64,000 bases of DNA from Dactylosporangium sucinum. GTDB lineage: Bacteria > Actinomycetota > Actinomycetes > Mycobacteriales > Micromonosporaceae. Below the pieces are notes generated by a model. The model was not told the origin of the DNA, made no database searches, and saw only the letters and a list, made by a program, of their open reading frames with translations. The stretch lies in assembly GCF_014647515.1 (NCBI RefSeq), contig NZ_BMPI01000024.1, positions 246-64,245 of the forward strand, written 5' to 3'. The position numbers were made by a program, and so were the translations under genes. Positions 1-7,457 of the stretch are shown in pieces; position 1 is the first letter of the stretch, and the number at the start of each line of letters is the position of its first letter.

Positions 1-9
1 AGCTGGACA

Positions 10-191
10 GACCACCACCTTGACCTCCATTCGGGCGCGTGCACACGTCGTCCGACTCACCCTTTTTGCCGCGGTTCGACCGGCGAAACTGGACGGGCCG
101 ACATCCGACCGGGCTCGCGCGACATTCGCCCTGGTTGCCCTTCCCGCCATGGTTCTCAGGGTCGATCCAGCGGGCGGACATGAGACTTCGG
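10..191. repeat. Diverged repeat, copy 1
   Basis: This stretch opens with GACCACCACC and closes with GAGACTTCGG. The same two blocks, with a similar pyrimidine-rich middle (ACTCACCCTTTTTGCCG here, ACTCGCCCTATTCGCCA there), recur at 4272-4378 in the same order and orientation. Copy 1 has extra bases before the closing block. Its end overlaps the 3' end of the first gene. The role is unknown; it could be a remnant of a small repeat or a boundary of an inserted segment. Confidence 0.45.
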
Positions 192-749
192 TGGTTCGCT
201 CGGGCCGTTGTTGCCCTCATAGCTGCCGAGGCTCACCGACGACAGGCGTTCGTCCCAGCTGTCCCAGTTCGCCTGCTTCTTCGACGCCCAGTAGGAATTG
301 TCGTAGCCCAACAGGTCGCCGAAAGCTTCGTTCCGCTCGACTCGGTCGGGCCTGCCGAAGGCGGCGAGGAAGTCGTCGTAGGAGCGGAGGTGGCGGAAGT
401 ACGTCAGATGGCCGCGGTCTGCACCGTACAAGGCGAAACCAACGACAATTCCAGCCGCGATCTTGTAACTGACGTGCCCGTGAAGGTGCAACATGCCGTC
501 GGCGGTGATGACGCTGTCGATGACCTCGTCAAGCGGGATACGCCTGCCGTCCGCAGCGTAGTACTCGCTCTCGATGCCCGTGCTGCTTCTGCCGCGCCGG
601 ACGATCGGGGAGAACGTGACTTCCTTGATCCGCGCGCGGTCAATGGAGGTGGCGGCGTTCGATCCGTAGCGGGCGCCGGCCAGGCTCAAGGTCGACAGAT
701 CGAGGTCAGGCCGGGCGAGGATGCCAAGGTTGTCCAGGATCTCGATCAT
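156..749 (-). CDS. Hypothetical protein, 197 aa
   Basis: I do not recognise a family. The protein is soluble-looking, with no signal peptide and one modestly hydrophobic patch (around IAAGIVVGFALYG). It has a mixed helical and aromatic C-terminal half (YFRHLRSYDDFLAAFG, then a Trp-rich WASKKQANWDSWDE segment) and a Pro/Ser tail that falls inside the repeat at 10-191. The ATG at 749 is the first in frame. Another frame just upstream (minus strand, 894 down to 706) encodes a helix-like peptide containing VNMVERTMHHANHLAEVV, so the true N-terminus could lie there if a base is missing. Codon use fits the genome. It stands alone, downstream of the GntR gene on the same strand. Confidence 0.6.
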   Translation of the reverse strand: MIEILDNLGILARPDLDLSTLSLAGARYGSNAATSIDRARIKEVTFSPIVRRGRSSTGIESEYYAADGRRIPLDEVIDSVITADGMLHLHGHVSYKIAAGIVVGFALYGADRGHLTYFRHLRSYDDFLAAFGRPDRVERNEAFGDLLGYDNSYWASKKQANWDSWDERLSSVSLGSYEGNNGPSEPPKSHVRPLDRP

Positions 750-922
750 CGAGCCGAGGATAACGGCCCCGGTCGGCCTCGACGCGACACCGCTCCCGCC
801 CGCTGGGTGCTTTTGGGCTGACTGTCAGCCCGCTCAGTGGATTGCCGACAACTTCGGCGAGGTGGTTCGCATGGTGCATCGTCCGCTCCACCATGTTGAC
901 CAGGTCTTCCGTGGCCTGACAT

Positions 923-951
923 AGACGATCTCCGACGACCGGAGATTGTCT
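923..951 (-). terminator. Hairpin downstream of the GntR gene
   Basis: AGACGATCTCCG and CGGAGATTGTCT form a 12-bp stem with one G-T mismatch and a 5-base loop. It lies 22 bases past the stop of the minus-strand GntR gene. There is no clear T-run, as is common for actinobacterial terminators. Confidence 0.5.
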
Positions 952-972
952 TCCCGGGGTTCCCCCGGCTTC

Positions 973-1200
973 CTACCGGCCCTTGGGGTCGGACACGTAG
1001 GTCCCGCGCTGCGGCAGTGTGAAGACCAGGCCCCGGTCGCGTAGCTCCTGCACGGCTCGGCGAGCCGTACCGCGCGCCACGCCGAACTCCTGTTGGATGG
1101 CCAGTTCGCTCGGAATGGGCTTGTTCGGCTCCAACTCCCCGCGCTCGATCCGCCCGGCGATGACGTCCGCCACCTGGACGTAGATCGGAGTTGGGCTCAT
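973..1200 (-). CDS. Small GntR-family DNA-binding protein (HTH only)
   Basis: This 75-aa protein is almost only the GntR winged helix-turn-helix: PIYVQVADVIAGRIERGEL, then PIPSELAIQQEFGVARGTAR (recognition helix) and a wing ending QRGTYV. There is no effector-binding C-terminal domain, which separates it from full-length GntR regulators of 230-250 aa. I chose the ATG at 1200 because homology to the fold begins right there; an in-frame ATG at 1257 would add a tail that runs into the operator-like repeats at 1231-1280. It is divergent from the small Cys-rich gene at 1371, and the shared repeats suggest that it controls itself and that gene. Confidence 0.85.
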   Translation of the reverse strand: MSPTPIYVQVADVIAGRIERGELEPNKPIPSELAIQQEFGVARGTARRAVQELRDRGLVFTLPQRGTYVSDPKGR

Positions 1201-1230
1201 CGGGTCAACCATCGACGGACCGTAGCTCTC

Positions 1231-1280
1231 TGTACGTCCTAAACGTCCTGGCGGCACGTCCTAGACGTACAGGACGTATA
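1231..1280. promoter_or_regulatory. Repeat cluster between divergent genes, likely GntR operator
   Basis: Four copies of the heptamer ACGTCCT sit here: three direct (1234-1240, 1243-1249, 1256-1262) and one inverted as AGGACGT (1271-1277). TGTACGTC at 1231 is also mirrored as GACGTACA at 1264-1271, and GTCCT/AGGAC form a dyad across 1258-1274. The cluster lies between the GntR start (1200) and the plus-strand gene at 1371, where an autoregulatory operator is expected. GTATAC at 1276-1281 could be part of a plus-strand -10 region. Confidence 0.6.
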
Positions 1281-1370
1281 CCCTTAGCCTCGACTACAGA
1301 GCGTGGTGGTCTGAGCGGATGGAGCCAGGGTCACCCCGCTCCTCCAAGAAATCAGCCAGCGGGAGGCAGC

Positions 1371-1601
1371 ATGAGCGACGTTCGGCACGTAGCTAACCGG
1401 CCGAGCTGGCATTGCGCGACGTGCGATGAGCCGTGGCCCTGCCGGGAGCGCCAGATCAAGTTCCTGGAGGACTACCAAGGTCGCCGCCACTTCCTGCGCG
1501 CCCTGCTGGCGCTGTGGATGTACGAGGCGGCCGAGGAGATGGGCGTCAGCGCCGGGGACCTCCACGAGCGCTTCGTCGGCTGGAGCCTCACCCGGCGCTG
1601 A
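1371..1601 (+). CDS. Small Cys-rich protein, 76 aa
   Basis: The gene starts at ATG 1371 after a good ribosome site (GGGAGG). Near the N-terminus is WHCATCDEPWPC, a C-x2-C-x5-C cluster that could bind zinc, followed by amphipathic helices (FLRALLALWMYEAAEEMG). I do not know a function for this type of protein. Its only clear context is the divergent small GntR regulator, with which it shares the repeat-rich intergenic region, so it is probably regulated by it. The length and tidy start make it a likely real gene. Confidence 0.7.
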   Translation: MSDVRHVANRPSWHCATCDEPWPCRERQIKFLEDYQGRRHFLRALLALWMYEAAEEMGVSAGDLHERFVGWSLTRR

Positions 1602-1780
1602 CGCCCCTCGCTCCTCGGGTGCGCGTTTGACTGGGTGTATTTGGCCGGTATCTGGCTGAATGATCCGAACTCGACCGTTCCCCGCCCTCCGTGTCGCCGA
1701 GGCCGTAGCGGGCCATACCTGCGCGACGACAGCCGGTTTCTCGCTCGCCAAGGTTTAGGCGTGCGCGCACAATCGTTTTC

Positions 1781-2839
1781 GTGTTAGCGCCAGTTGTCCG
1801 AGACAACAGTTCATGGACGAAGCTGCCCTGCCTAACGTGCGGGCAGACGGTCAAGCGTCAGCGCGACGCGTGGTCGATGATCACTGGCACCCGCTCGGGA
1901 AGCTGGATCGCGGCGTTTCCGGCTGGACCTGCGCTAATGCGCCTGACCAGCCGTACGGTCCCCTCCGAGCCGACGTATTTGCTCGGCATTGTCCATTTCG
2001 ACTGCGTGCCTGGTGTTCGTGCGCGGCTGCTGAACGGGGAGATCGAGTTTCACGAGGGTCTCACCGTGACCAAGTACGAGGCCGCCCATCCCGACGATCC
2101 TGCACTCCAGATGCATCTACCGGCGGGAGAGAACGACTGTCTGCTATGCCAGTCGAACGACGGGCCGTTGACCGAGGAGCACCTGTGGTCTGAGTGGATC
2201 TCCAACTATCTCACGTCTCACGGTGCGTGGTTTCCGCAGAATCGAGGCTTTGAGACGGCGCCAGCGGGTCCGCGCCCACCTGTGCTGTGCGATGACTGCA
2301 ACAACCGCTGGGGCAGCGTCCTGGAGGGTGACGTCAAGGCGATCATGGTGCCGATGTTTGAGGGAACTTGGCACCTCGATCGGGCGCAGCAGGAGCGGCT
2401 CGCAGTGTGGGCGACCAAGACGGCGTTGGTTCTCGACTCGTTGAATCCGGTTCGCGTCGTCCCGCGTGCCGTCGGGCACGCCCTCCGGCTGGGGCATCGT
2501 CCGCCGGACGGCGTGACGGTGTGGATGTCGCCGTTCCTAGGTACGACGCGCGCGCTCGCGGCTTCGTCGTCCCCGCTGCACTTCCCGTTCCCCGATGAAG
2601 AGCCGGACCCGAGCCGTCAGCCGAACGCCTTCGTCGCGACGTTCACGGTCTTCCGTGTGGCATTCCAGGTCTTGATCAACTTCGCGGTGGGTGAGTTGGA
2701 GCTCTCCGGCGGGCGTCCGGATGTCGAGGCGTGCCTGATGCGGATCTGGCCGACCGAGCACGACCGGATCGACTGGACCAGCGGGCCGGTCTTCTGGGAC
2801 CACACGCTGGAGTTGCTCGATCGGCGGATCCATGACTAG
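1781..2839 (+). CDS. HNH-endonuclease-like protein, 352 aa
   Basis: The middle of the protein (about residues 117-187) carries C-x2-C (CLLC), then EEH in LTEEHLWSEW, and a second C-x2-C followed by N (LCDDCNNRWG). This is the zinc-plus-His/Asn layout of HNH/HNH_5-type nuclease domains. An earlier cluster (LPCLTCG and HFDC) near the N-terminus may be an extra zinc ribbon. The C-terminal 160 residues are unassigned. Start GTG 1781 is chosen because it includes the first CxxC; the ribosome site is weak. Nuclease activity is inferred from motifs only. It may be a defence or mobile-element gene, given the decayed neighbours. Confidence 0.65.
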   Translation: MLAPVVRDNSSWTKLPCLTCGQTVKRQRDAWSMITGTRSGSWIAAFPAGPALMRLTSRTVPSEPTYLLGIVHFDCVPGVRARLLNGEIEFHEGLTVTKYEAAHPDDPALQMHLPAGENDCLLCQSNDGPLTEEHLWSEWISNYLTSHGAWFPQNRGFETAPAGPRPPVLCDDCNNRWGSVLEGDVKAIMVPMFEGTWHLDRAQQERLAVWATKTALVLDSLNPVRVVPRAVGHALRLGHRPPDGVTVWMSPFLGTTRALAASSSPLHFPFPDEEPDPSRQPNAFVATFTVFRVAFQVLINFAVGELELSGGRPDVEACLMRIWPTEHDRIDWTSGPVFWDHTLELLDRRIHD

Positions 2840-2874
2840 CGGGAGACGTTGGGGCTCGCCCTTACATTGATGCC

Positions 2875-3617
2875 ATGGACAGCGCGCTCGTGGGCGTCTT
2901 CATCGGCGGCGGGCTGGCCCTTGTCAGTACGACCGTCGTGCAGGTGATCGTCGTGCCTTGGGCCCAGGCGCGGATCCGGCGGCGGGAGCGTTGGGAGGAC
3001 AACCTTCACGAGTTGTCGAAGCTCCTCGAAGAGGAACTGCCGCAGGCTATCCGAGATCATGGCTTCGCCCTCATGGACGTCGTGCGCACTGCTGGTTCCG
3101 AGATCGTGTGGAAGAAGGGCGTCCCCACCGAAGGCCGTACCTCGCTGCCAGCCGCGAAGAGGAGACTCTCCGGGCGAAGCTTGACCTACTGTCTGAGCGG
3201 CACGCCCGGATGGTGCGGCGTCTGATCTGGTACAACCACGCCTCGCCGGTCTGGCTCGACATCGAGGTGCGGTCTGCCCAACTAGAGGAGACGATCCAAC
3301 TCCAGACCTCGGTGGTCCCCCTCCACGTTCAGGCGGAGTTGGAGGACACGGGCGACACGTGGCTGGCCGCGAGTAGGGCGTGCGAGGGTCTCGCCAACTT
3401 GGTGGAGCCGATCGCTACGTCGATGCGACCGCCGAGGCGCCGGTTCGTTCACGGTCTCTCGGAAGAGTTGCGTGACGTAGGTCGCAAGGTCCTTCGGCGC
3501 CGAAAGCCAACACAGGGGGTCGCGGCGGCCGAGGCTGGGGAGGAGCCCGCTACTCGTCCTGTCGGCGAACCGGAAACGGTCCCAGCTTCCCCTCGTGAAC
3601 CGGATCTCCCTGCGTGA
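2875..3617 (+). pseudogene. Membrane-anchored hypothetical protein, frameshifted
   Basis: The ATG at 2875 follows TACATT by six bases, fitting a leaderless start. Residues 1-30 form a transmembrane helix (LVGVFIGGGLALVSTTVVQV) followed by a basic stretch and a helix (RWEDNLHELSKLLEEELP). The frame then runs into a stop at 3225 with unnatural codons. From about 3130-3165 the -1 frame carries a convincing continuation (REEETLRAKLDLLSERHARM, then IWYNHASPVWLDIEV) ending at 3617. One missing base would explain this. The gene is therefore broken, or the sequence has an error. It resembles many actinobacterial one-TM coiled-coil proteins of unknown role. Confidence 0.6.
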
Positions 3618-3694
3618 CGCCCCTTCTTCGAGAAGACAGTGCCGCCCTCGGCCGAAGCGATGGCCGAGGGTGGCCGACGGTTCCGTGCGGCCTG

Positions 3695-4163
3695 CTACTC
3701 GGCGGACACCGCGCAACGCAGCCGAGCTGCGCTGACGTTGCGAGGGTGGAGGCTCCGGGTGGCGGAGGTGTAGACGCTGTCGTTGTAGGTGAAGACTCCG
3801 GCGTCCCACACGATCACCAGCGTCTCCGTCCCGCGCTTCGCGCTCAGCTCCGCCCGGTCGTCGCCTTCACCGCCACGAGGACCTTCCAGCCGAACGGCTT
3901 CAGCTCCGCGGAGCGCCTCGGCCTTCGGCCGCCCACTTCGAGGCCGCCGCCTCGGCCTTCCTGCTCGCCTTCGCGGCGGGCGTGGCCGGCGTGGGCTTCG
4001 CCTTGGCTGGCCGGGCGGGTGCCTTCGCCCGGATCAGCTCGACCAGTTTCCCCTTCGGCATGCGCGTTGTCGGCGACAGCCCCAGTTCCCGCGCGAGGGT
4101 CACGAACTGTGCCTGGGTCCGGCTCTCCAGGTCCTCGCTCGGGTCCGGCTCGGGAGCTACGTG
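3695..4163 (-). pseudogene. Broken Rho-N/SAP-like domain protein with two frameshifts
   Basis: Three reading frames join into one plausible protein. Frame A holds LARELGLSPTTRMPKGKLVE (a SAP/Rho-N-like helix pair, near 4103-4040) and an Ala/Lys linker ending KAEAAASKWAAE. Frame B, entered near 3905-3935, gives AELKPFGWKVLVAVKA. Frame C, entered near 3835-3860, gives DDRAELSAKRGTETLVIVW and then DAGVFTYNDSVYTSA before a stop at 3695. At least two indels are needed, so this is a decayed gene. No start codon is certain; the open frame reaches the palindrome at 4166-4198. I cannot name a function. Confidence 0.55.
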
Positions 4164-4165
4164 CC

Positions 4166-4198
4166 GGAGGTAACCGGGGGCCGACCCCGGTTACCTCC
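4166..4198. repeat. Perfect 14-bp palindrome
   Basis: GGAGGTAACCGGGG and its exact reverse complement flank a 5-base loop (GCCGA). No T-run follows on either strand. It sits at the 5' side of the decayed minus-strand gene. It could be a terminator, an operator or a mobile-element end. Confidence 0.6.
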
Positions 4199-4271
4199 CA
4201 TGGCCGCTGCGCGGCCACTGGCTGCGCTGCGGGTCGCGTCCACCGAGGCTTGCGGCTGGCATGGCTGAACG

Positions 4272-4378
4272 GACCACCACCCTGGTCTCCGGCCGGCCTC
4301 GCGTGCCGTTCGCCCACTCGCCCTATTCGCCACGTTTCGGATTCGTTGAGTTGGCCTGGGGACAGATTGAGACTTCGG
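4272..4378. repeat. Diverged repeat, copy 2
   Basis: This is the second copy of the element at 10-191, with the same GACCACCACC start, related pyrimidine-rich middle and GAGACTTCGG end. No gene is visible from about 4200 to 4478 apart from this repeat. Confidence 0.45.
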
Positions 4379-4478
4379 CTGTGGTCGGGTCGCAACTGGC
4401 GACCAGGGGATTATGAGTCCTCGGCTCTGACCTGGTGAGCCACTGCTCCGGAGCTTCGGGGGGGTACCACGCGTCAGT

Positions 4479-4739
4479 TCAGGAATAGTGGTACCGGCAG
4501 GCGATGATATGCACGCCATCGGCAGTGGCTACGTACACCAGTCGATGCTCCTCGTCGATCCGCCGCGACCAGTAGCCGTCGAACTGGTGTCGTAGCCGCT
4601 CCGGTTTGCCAATGCCGTCCGCGTTGCCGTTACGGAGGATATCTTCGATCAACTGGTTGATCCGTCGCAGCAGCCTGCGATCATTGCCCTGCCACCACAG
4701 GTAGTCGTCCCAGGCGTCCCGGTCCCAGGTGATCTTCAC
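4479..4739 (-). CDS. yoeB: YoeB-family toxin (ribosome-dependent mRNA endonuclease)
   Basis: This 86-aa protein matches YoeB over its whole length: ITWDRDAWDDYLWWQGNDRR at the N-terminus, PERLRHQFDGYWSRRIDEEH in the middle and the hallmark IIACRYHYS end. In known YoeB the central Glu, an Arg and the C-terminal His-Tyr form the RNase site that cleaves mRNA at the ribosomal A site; the Glu (DEEH), Arg (SRRID) and final HY are all present. It overlaps the antitoxin gene by four bases (ATGA), the usual coupling. The toxin looks intact. Confidence 0.95.
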   Translation of the reverse strand: MKITWDRDAWDDYLWWQGNDRRLLRRINQLIEDILRNGNADGIGKPERLRHQFDGYWSRRIDEEHRLVYVATADGVHIIACRYHYS

Positions 4740-4996
4740 TCGGCGTTTCCGGCCAGCTCATGCTCCTCGACCTCACCCTGACGGTGCCGCTCGATGGCGG
4801 CCTCCAGCCGTCGTGCGTTCGCCGGGCTGGCCTGCAGGTATGCCGTCTCGCGCAGTGATTCGTACTCACGCAGTGAAATGACGACCATCGGGTCGTGGCC
4901 GACGCGGGTGATCACTGCTGGTTCGGCGTCTTCCTCGACGCGGTTGAGGGTGGCTGCGAAGTTCTGGCGCGCTTCGCTGAATGTGACGTGACGCAT
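4736..4996 (-). CDS. yefM: YefM/Phd-family antitoxin
   Basis: This 86-aa protein begins MRHVTFSEARQNFAATLNRV, the YefM N-terminal DNA-binding fold, with ITRVGHDPMVVISLREYESL in the dimer core. The charged C-terminal tail (AIERHRQGEVEEHELAGN) is the segment that wraps the toxin in YefM-YoeB complexes. It lies first in the operon, and the toxin start overlaps its stop. Autoregulation is strongly suggested by paired TGTACA motifs just upstream (5014-5031). Confidence 0.95.
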   Translation of the reverse strand: MRHVTFSEARQNFAATLNRVEEDAEPAVITRVGHDPMVVISLREYESLRETAYLQASPANARRLEAAIERHRQGEVEEHELAGNAE

Positions 4997-5012
4997 GTCC
5001 TATCCCCTTCGG

Positions 5013-5032
5013 ATGTACAGTCCATTGTACAT
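5013..5032 (-). promoter_or_regulatory. YefM-type operator (two TGTACA boxes)
   Basis: ATGTACA at 5013-5019 is mirrored by TGTACAT at 5026-5032, giving two TGTACA hexamers 12 bases apart centre to centre. The E. coli yefM-yoeB operator is known to use TGTACA cores in two palindromes at about this spacing. The position, 17 bases upstream of the yefM start, fits autorepression. Confidence 0.8.
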
Positions 5033-5219
5033 CGAGTGCATCACGTTCGGCAGAGCGTGAACGTCGTTGTCGCCGTGGCGCTCTCATGGATCGGGCCGAT
5101 CGCTGCGGCGCGGCGAGGGGGAGAACTCCGTGGCCGGGCGGGAGCCGCGCATCAACAGTGCCCCCTGCGGTGTGAACTGGTCAGGCGTCCAGATGGCGCG
5201 ACGCCGGGGACGGGAAGTC

Positions 5220-5351
5220 ATGCCGAACGACCGCCTGCGGACCGCCATGCCGGAACGTGGCATCACGCCAACCGGCCTCGCCGACGTGCTTGAAGTCGAC
5301 TCCGAGAGCGTCGAACGCTGGATCGGCGGCCGGCTGCGCCGTAGCCGCTGA
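5220..5351 (+). pseudogene. Truncated XRE-type HTH regulator
   Basis: MPNDRLRTAMPERGITPTGL followed by ADVLEVDSESVERWIGG matches the start of a helix-turn-helix family common in actinobacteria, in which the HTH is normally followed by a long ligand- or NTP-binding region. Here a stop comes after 43 residues, directly after the wing (RLRRSR). An in-frame ATG at 5193 would add nine residues. It is most likely a remnant, although a tiny HTH protein could still be made. Confidence 0.5.
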
Positions 5352-5463
5352 GGAGGTGATTCACCCGGGACCGGCGACTCGGAGCGCGGGCCGCGCCGGG
5401 GTTCCAACCCGCCGGGGGCCTGGAGGCATGTACTCGGGTAGAGGTGTCCTGGGGAGGAGTCGG

Positions 5464-5985
5464 GTGGTCGACGAAGAGGGTTTCCGTGAGTTCGTGCGGG
5501 CACGGCTGCCTCGGCTTTCCCGGGCCGCCTACCTGCTCGCCGGCGGGCATGCCCAGGCCGAGGATCTCCTGCAGGTCACGCTGATCAAGGCTGCGCTCGC
5601 CTGGCCGCGCATCTCCAAGGCGCAGGACCCCGAGGCCTACGTGCGCAAGATCTTGTACCACGAGCATGTCCGCACCTGGCGGCGCCGGCGGTGGCTGGAG
5701 GAGTCCACCGACGCCGTGCCGGAGCGGGGGCACGCCGAGGACGAGACCAGCCGGACCGTGTTGCGGGTCGTCCTGAAGGAGGCGCTCGCGCGGCTCACGC
5801 CCCGGCAGCGGGCGGTCATCGTGCTGCGGTACTTCGAGGATCTGTCCGAAGTCGACACCGCCCAGGCCATGGGCGTCACGACCGGGACGGTCAAGAGCCA
5901 GACCAGTCACGCGCTCGCGCGGTTGCGGAAGCTTGCGCCGGAGTTGGCCGAGCAGGTCGAGGAGTCGATGGAGGTGCGGCCATGA
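5464..5985 (+). CDS. SigE-family RNA polymerase sigma factor (ECF-type)
   Basis: The 173-aa protein has a sigma region 2 (AYLLAGGHAQAEDLLQVTLI, then AYVRKILYHEHVRTWRRRRW) and region 4 (RLTPRQRAVIVLRYFEDLSE, ending GTVKSQTSHALARLRKL). Start GTG 5464 is preceded by GGGAGGAG at the right distance. The 'Leu-Leu-Gln-Val-Thr-Leu' segment and YFEDLSEVDTA are typical of the SigE group found in Streptomyces and Micromonospora. The next gene starts inside its stop codon (ATGA), and that membrane protein is the likely anti-sigma partner. Confidence 0.93.
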   Translation: MVDEEGFREFVRARLPRLSRAAYLLAGGHAQAEDLLQVTLIKAALAWPRISKAQDPEAYVRKILYHEHVRTWRRRRWLEESTDAVPERGHAEDETSRTVLRVVLKEALARLTPRQRAVIVLRYFEDLSEVDTAQAMGVTTGTVKSQTSHALARLRKLAPELAEQVEESMEVRP

Positions 5986-7373
5986 ATCGGTTGGGCGAGT
6001 TGCTCGACGACCTTGCCGACGATGCGAAGCTCTACGACGTTACCGATCTTGCCTTGTACGGGGCGACCCGGCAGCGGCGGACGGTCGTCACCGCGCGGGT
6101 CGTGCTCAGCGTGCTCGCCGTTGTCTGCCTCGTCGGCGGGGTTGCGATCTTCCTGCCGCCGCAGCAGTTCGGGAGCGCCGGGCCGCCCGAAGGTGGGCCC
6201 GGCCGGCTCGACGGGGCGCCGCCGGCTCTCGTGCAGCCGCTGCTCGACACGCCCGCGCGCGGATCGCTCGCCGGGGACGCCGGCTTTGCCAGCGGGGTGC
6301 TCGATCGCATCGTGCAGGAGCCGGAGGCGTTCGGGCTGCCCGGGGACGGGGCGCGGTTGCGGATCCTCTTCGCCGGTGACGTACCGGGGAATCGCCGGCT
6401 GGTGCTCGTGGCGGGAGTGACGTCCGCTCCTCGGATGATCAACCTCGTCGGGCCGCGCGGGGCGAAGCCCGGGCGGCTGGAGCTCACGGGCTGGTCCGAC
6501 GTCAGCGAGCCGGTGGTGAAGGACGAGTGGCGCGACACCGGCAACCGCGGGTACGTGCTGGTGTTCGGGCCGGCCGGATACGACACGTCGGTGTCGTCCG
6601 GGCCGCGCTACCGCGCCGACGGGACCGTCGAGCGGGAGTGGACGGCGGAGCCGGCGGGGTACGTGCTGCGCGACACCGCGAAGCTGCCGGCCGGGCTGCG
6701 GTTGCGGATCGGCCGCGGGGACGACGTGCTCTACGAGGGGCCCGTCGCGTCGGCCGGCGCCGCCCGGACCGGGAACGTCGACCCGGCACCGCTGTTCGGG
6801 CGGGGCAAGCCGGCGCCGCGGGCGGCCGAGGCGGCCGCGGACGCGCTGGCGTACCAGTTCGGGCTCACCGGCCCGGACGTGCACTACGTCGTGCTGTGGA
6901 GCGACGACTTCCAGGTCGACGACCCCAACGGCGGCGGCTCCGGTCTGGGCCAGATCGCCACCGTCATGGCGGTGACGAAGGACGGCGGCGGCCCGTACAC
7001 GACGTTGGCCACCGACACGAACCCGGAGCCGAACGGGCGCAACCACCCGACCGGCGGCGGCATCGGCGGCGACCCGGCGAAGGCGCTCATCGCCATGCGG
7101 TTGCCCACGTTCAGCTGGGACGAGCCCGACACGCTGAAGGTCATCGCGCCGCCGGCGGCGGTGCGGTTCGAGGTGCGGCGGGGCGATGCGGTGCTCGCCA
7201 ACGGAACCCTGACCAACGGGGTGGGCGGGGTCGAGCTACCGGGACCGCTCGCCGCGGTCACGGTGCGCGCCTACGACGACCACGACGCCGTCGTCGCCGA
7301 GCACGCCTTCGCCGACCTCGTCGCCGGCGCCCCGCCGGCCGACCCGTTCGAGCCCGAGATCAAGGGCTGGTGA
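5982..7373 (+). CDS. Membrane-anchored protein, probable anti-sigma partner, 463 aa
   Basis: The N-terminus (MNRLGELLDDLADDAKLYDV) is a short cytoplasmic helical region of about 40 residues, followed by one transmembrane helix (VVLSVLAVVCLVGGVAIFL). About 390 extracytoplasmic residues without a family I recognise follow. This topology and the ATGA overlap with the sigma gene suggest an anti-sigma or sigma-coupled sensor. It lacks a ZAS-type HxxxCxxC zinc motif, so binding to the sigma is inferred. The external part has repeated Gly/Pro-rich beta-like stretches and may sense the envelope. Confidence 0.8.
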   Translation: MNRLGELLDDLADDAKLYDVTDLALYGATRQRRTVVTARVVLSVLAVVCLVGGVAIFLPPQQFGSAGPPEGGPGRLDGAPPALVQPLLDTPARGSLAGDAGFASGVLDRIVQEPEAFGLPGDGARLRILFAGDVPGNRRLVLVAGVTSAPRMINLVGPRGAKPGRLELTGWSDVSEPVVKDEWRDTGNRGYVLVFGPAGYDTSVSSGPRYRADGTVEREWTAEPAGYVLRDTAKLPAGLRLRIGRGDDVLYEGPVASAGAARTGNVDPAPLFGRGKPAPRAAEAAADALAYQFGLTGPDVHYVVLWSDDFQVDDPNGGGSGLGQIATVMAVTKDGGGPYTTLATDTNPEPNGRNHPTGGGIGGDPAKALIAMRLPTFSWDEPDTLKVIAPPAAVRFEVRRGDAVLANGTLTNGVGGVELPGPLAAVTVRAYDDHDAVVAEHAFADLVAGAPPADPFEPEIKGW

Positions 7374-7457
7374 CCGGCGCTCCGGGCGGGGGCGAAACCG
7401 CGGGCGAGCGGGACGGAGGCGAAGCCGAGGGCGTCCGTCCCTGCCTACGCTCGGCGC

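Noticed and set aside
706-894. Minus-strand 62-codon frame upstream of the first gene
   Set aside because: The first half looks helix-like but the end is low-complexity and overlaps the 197-aa gene in another frame; it may be a frameshifted N-terminus but cannot be supported.
4200-4478. Search for tRNA or attachment-site sequence at the edge of the decayed region
   Set aside because: No cloverleaf or T-arm-like sequence was seen; only the diverged repeat is present.
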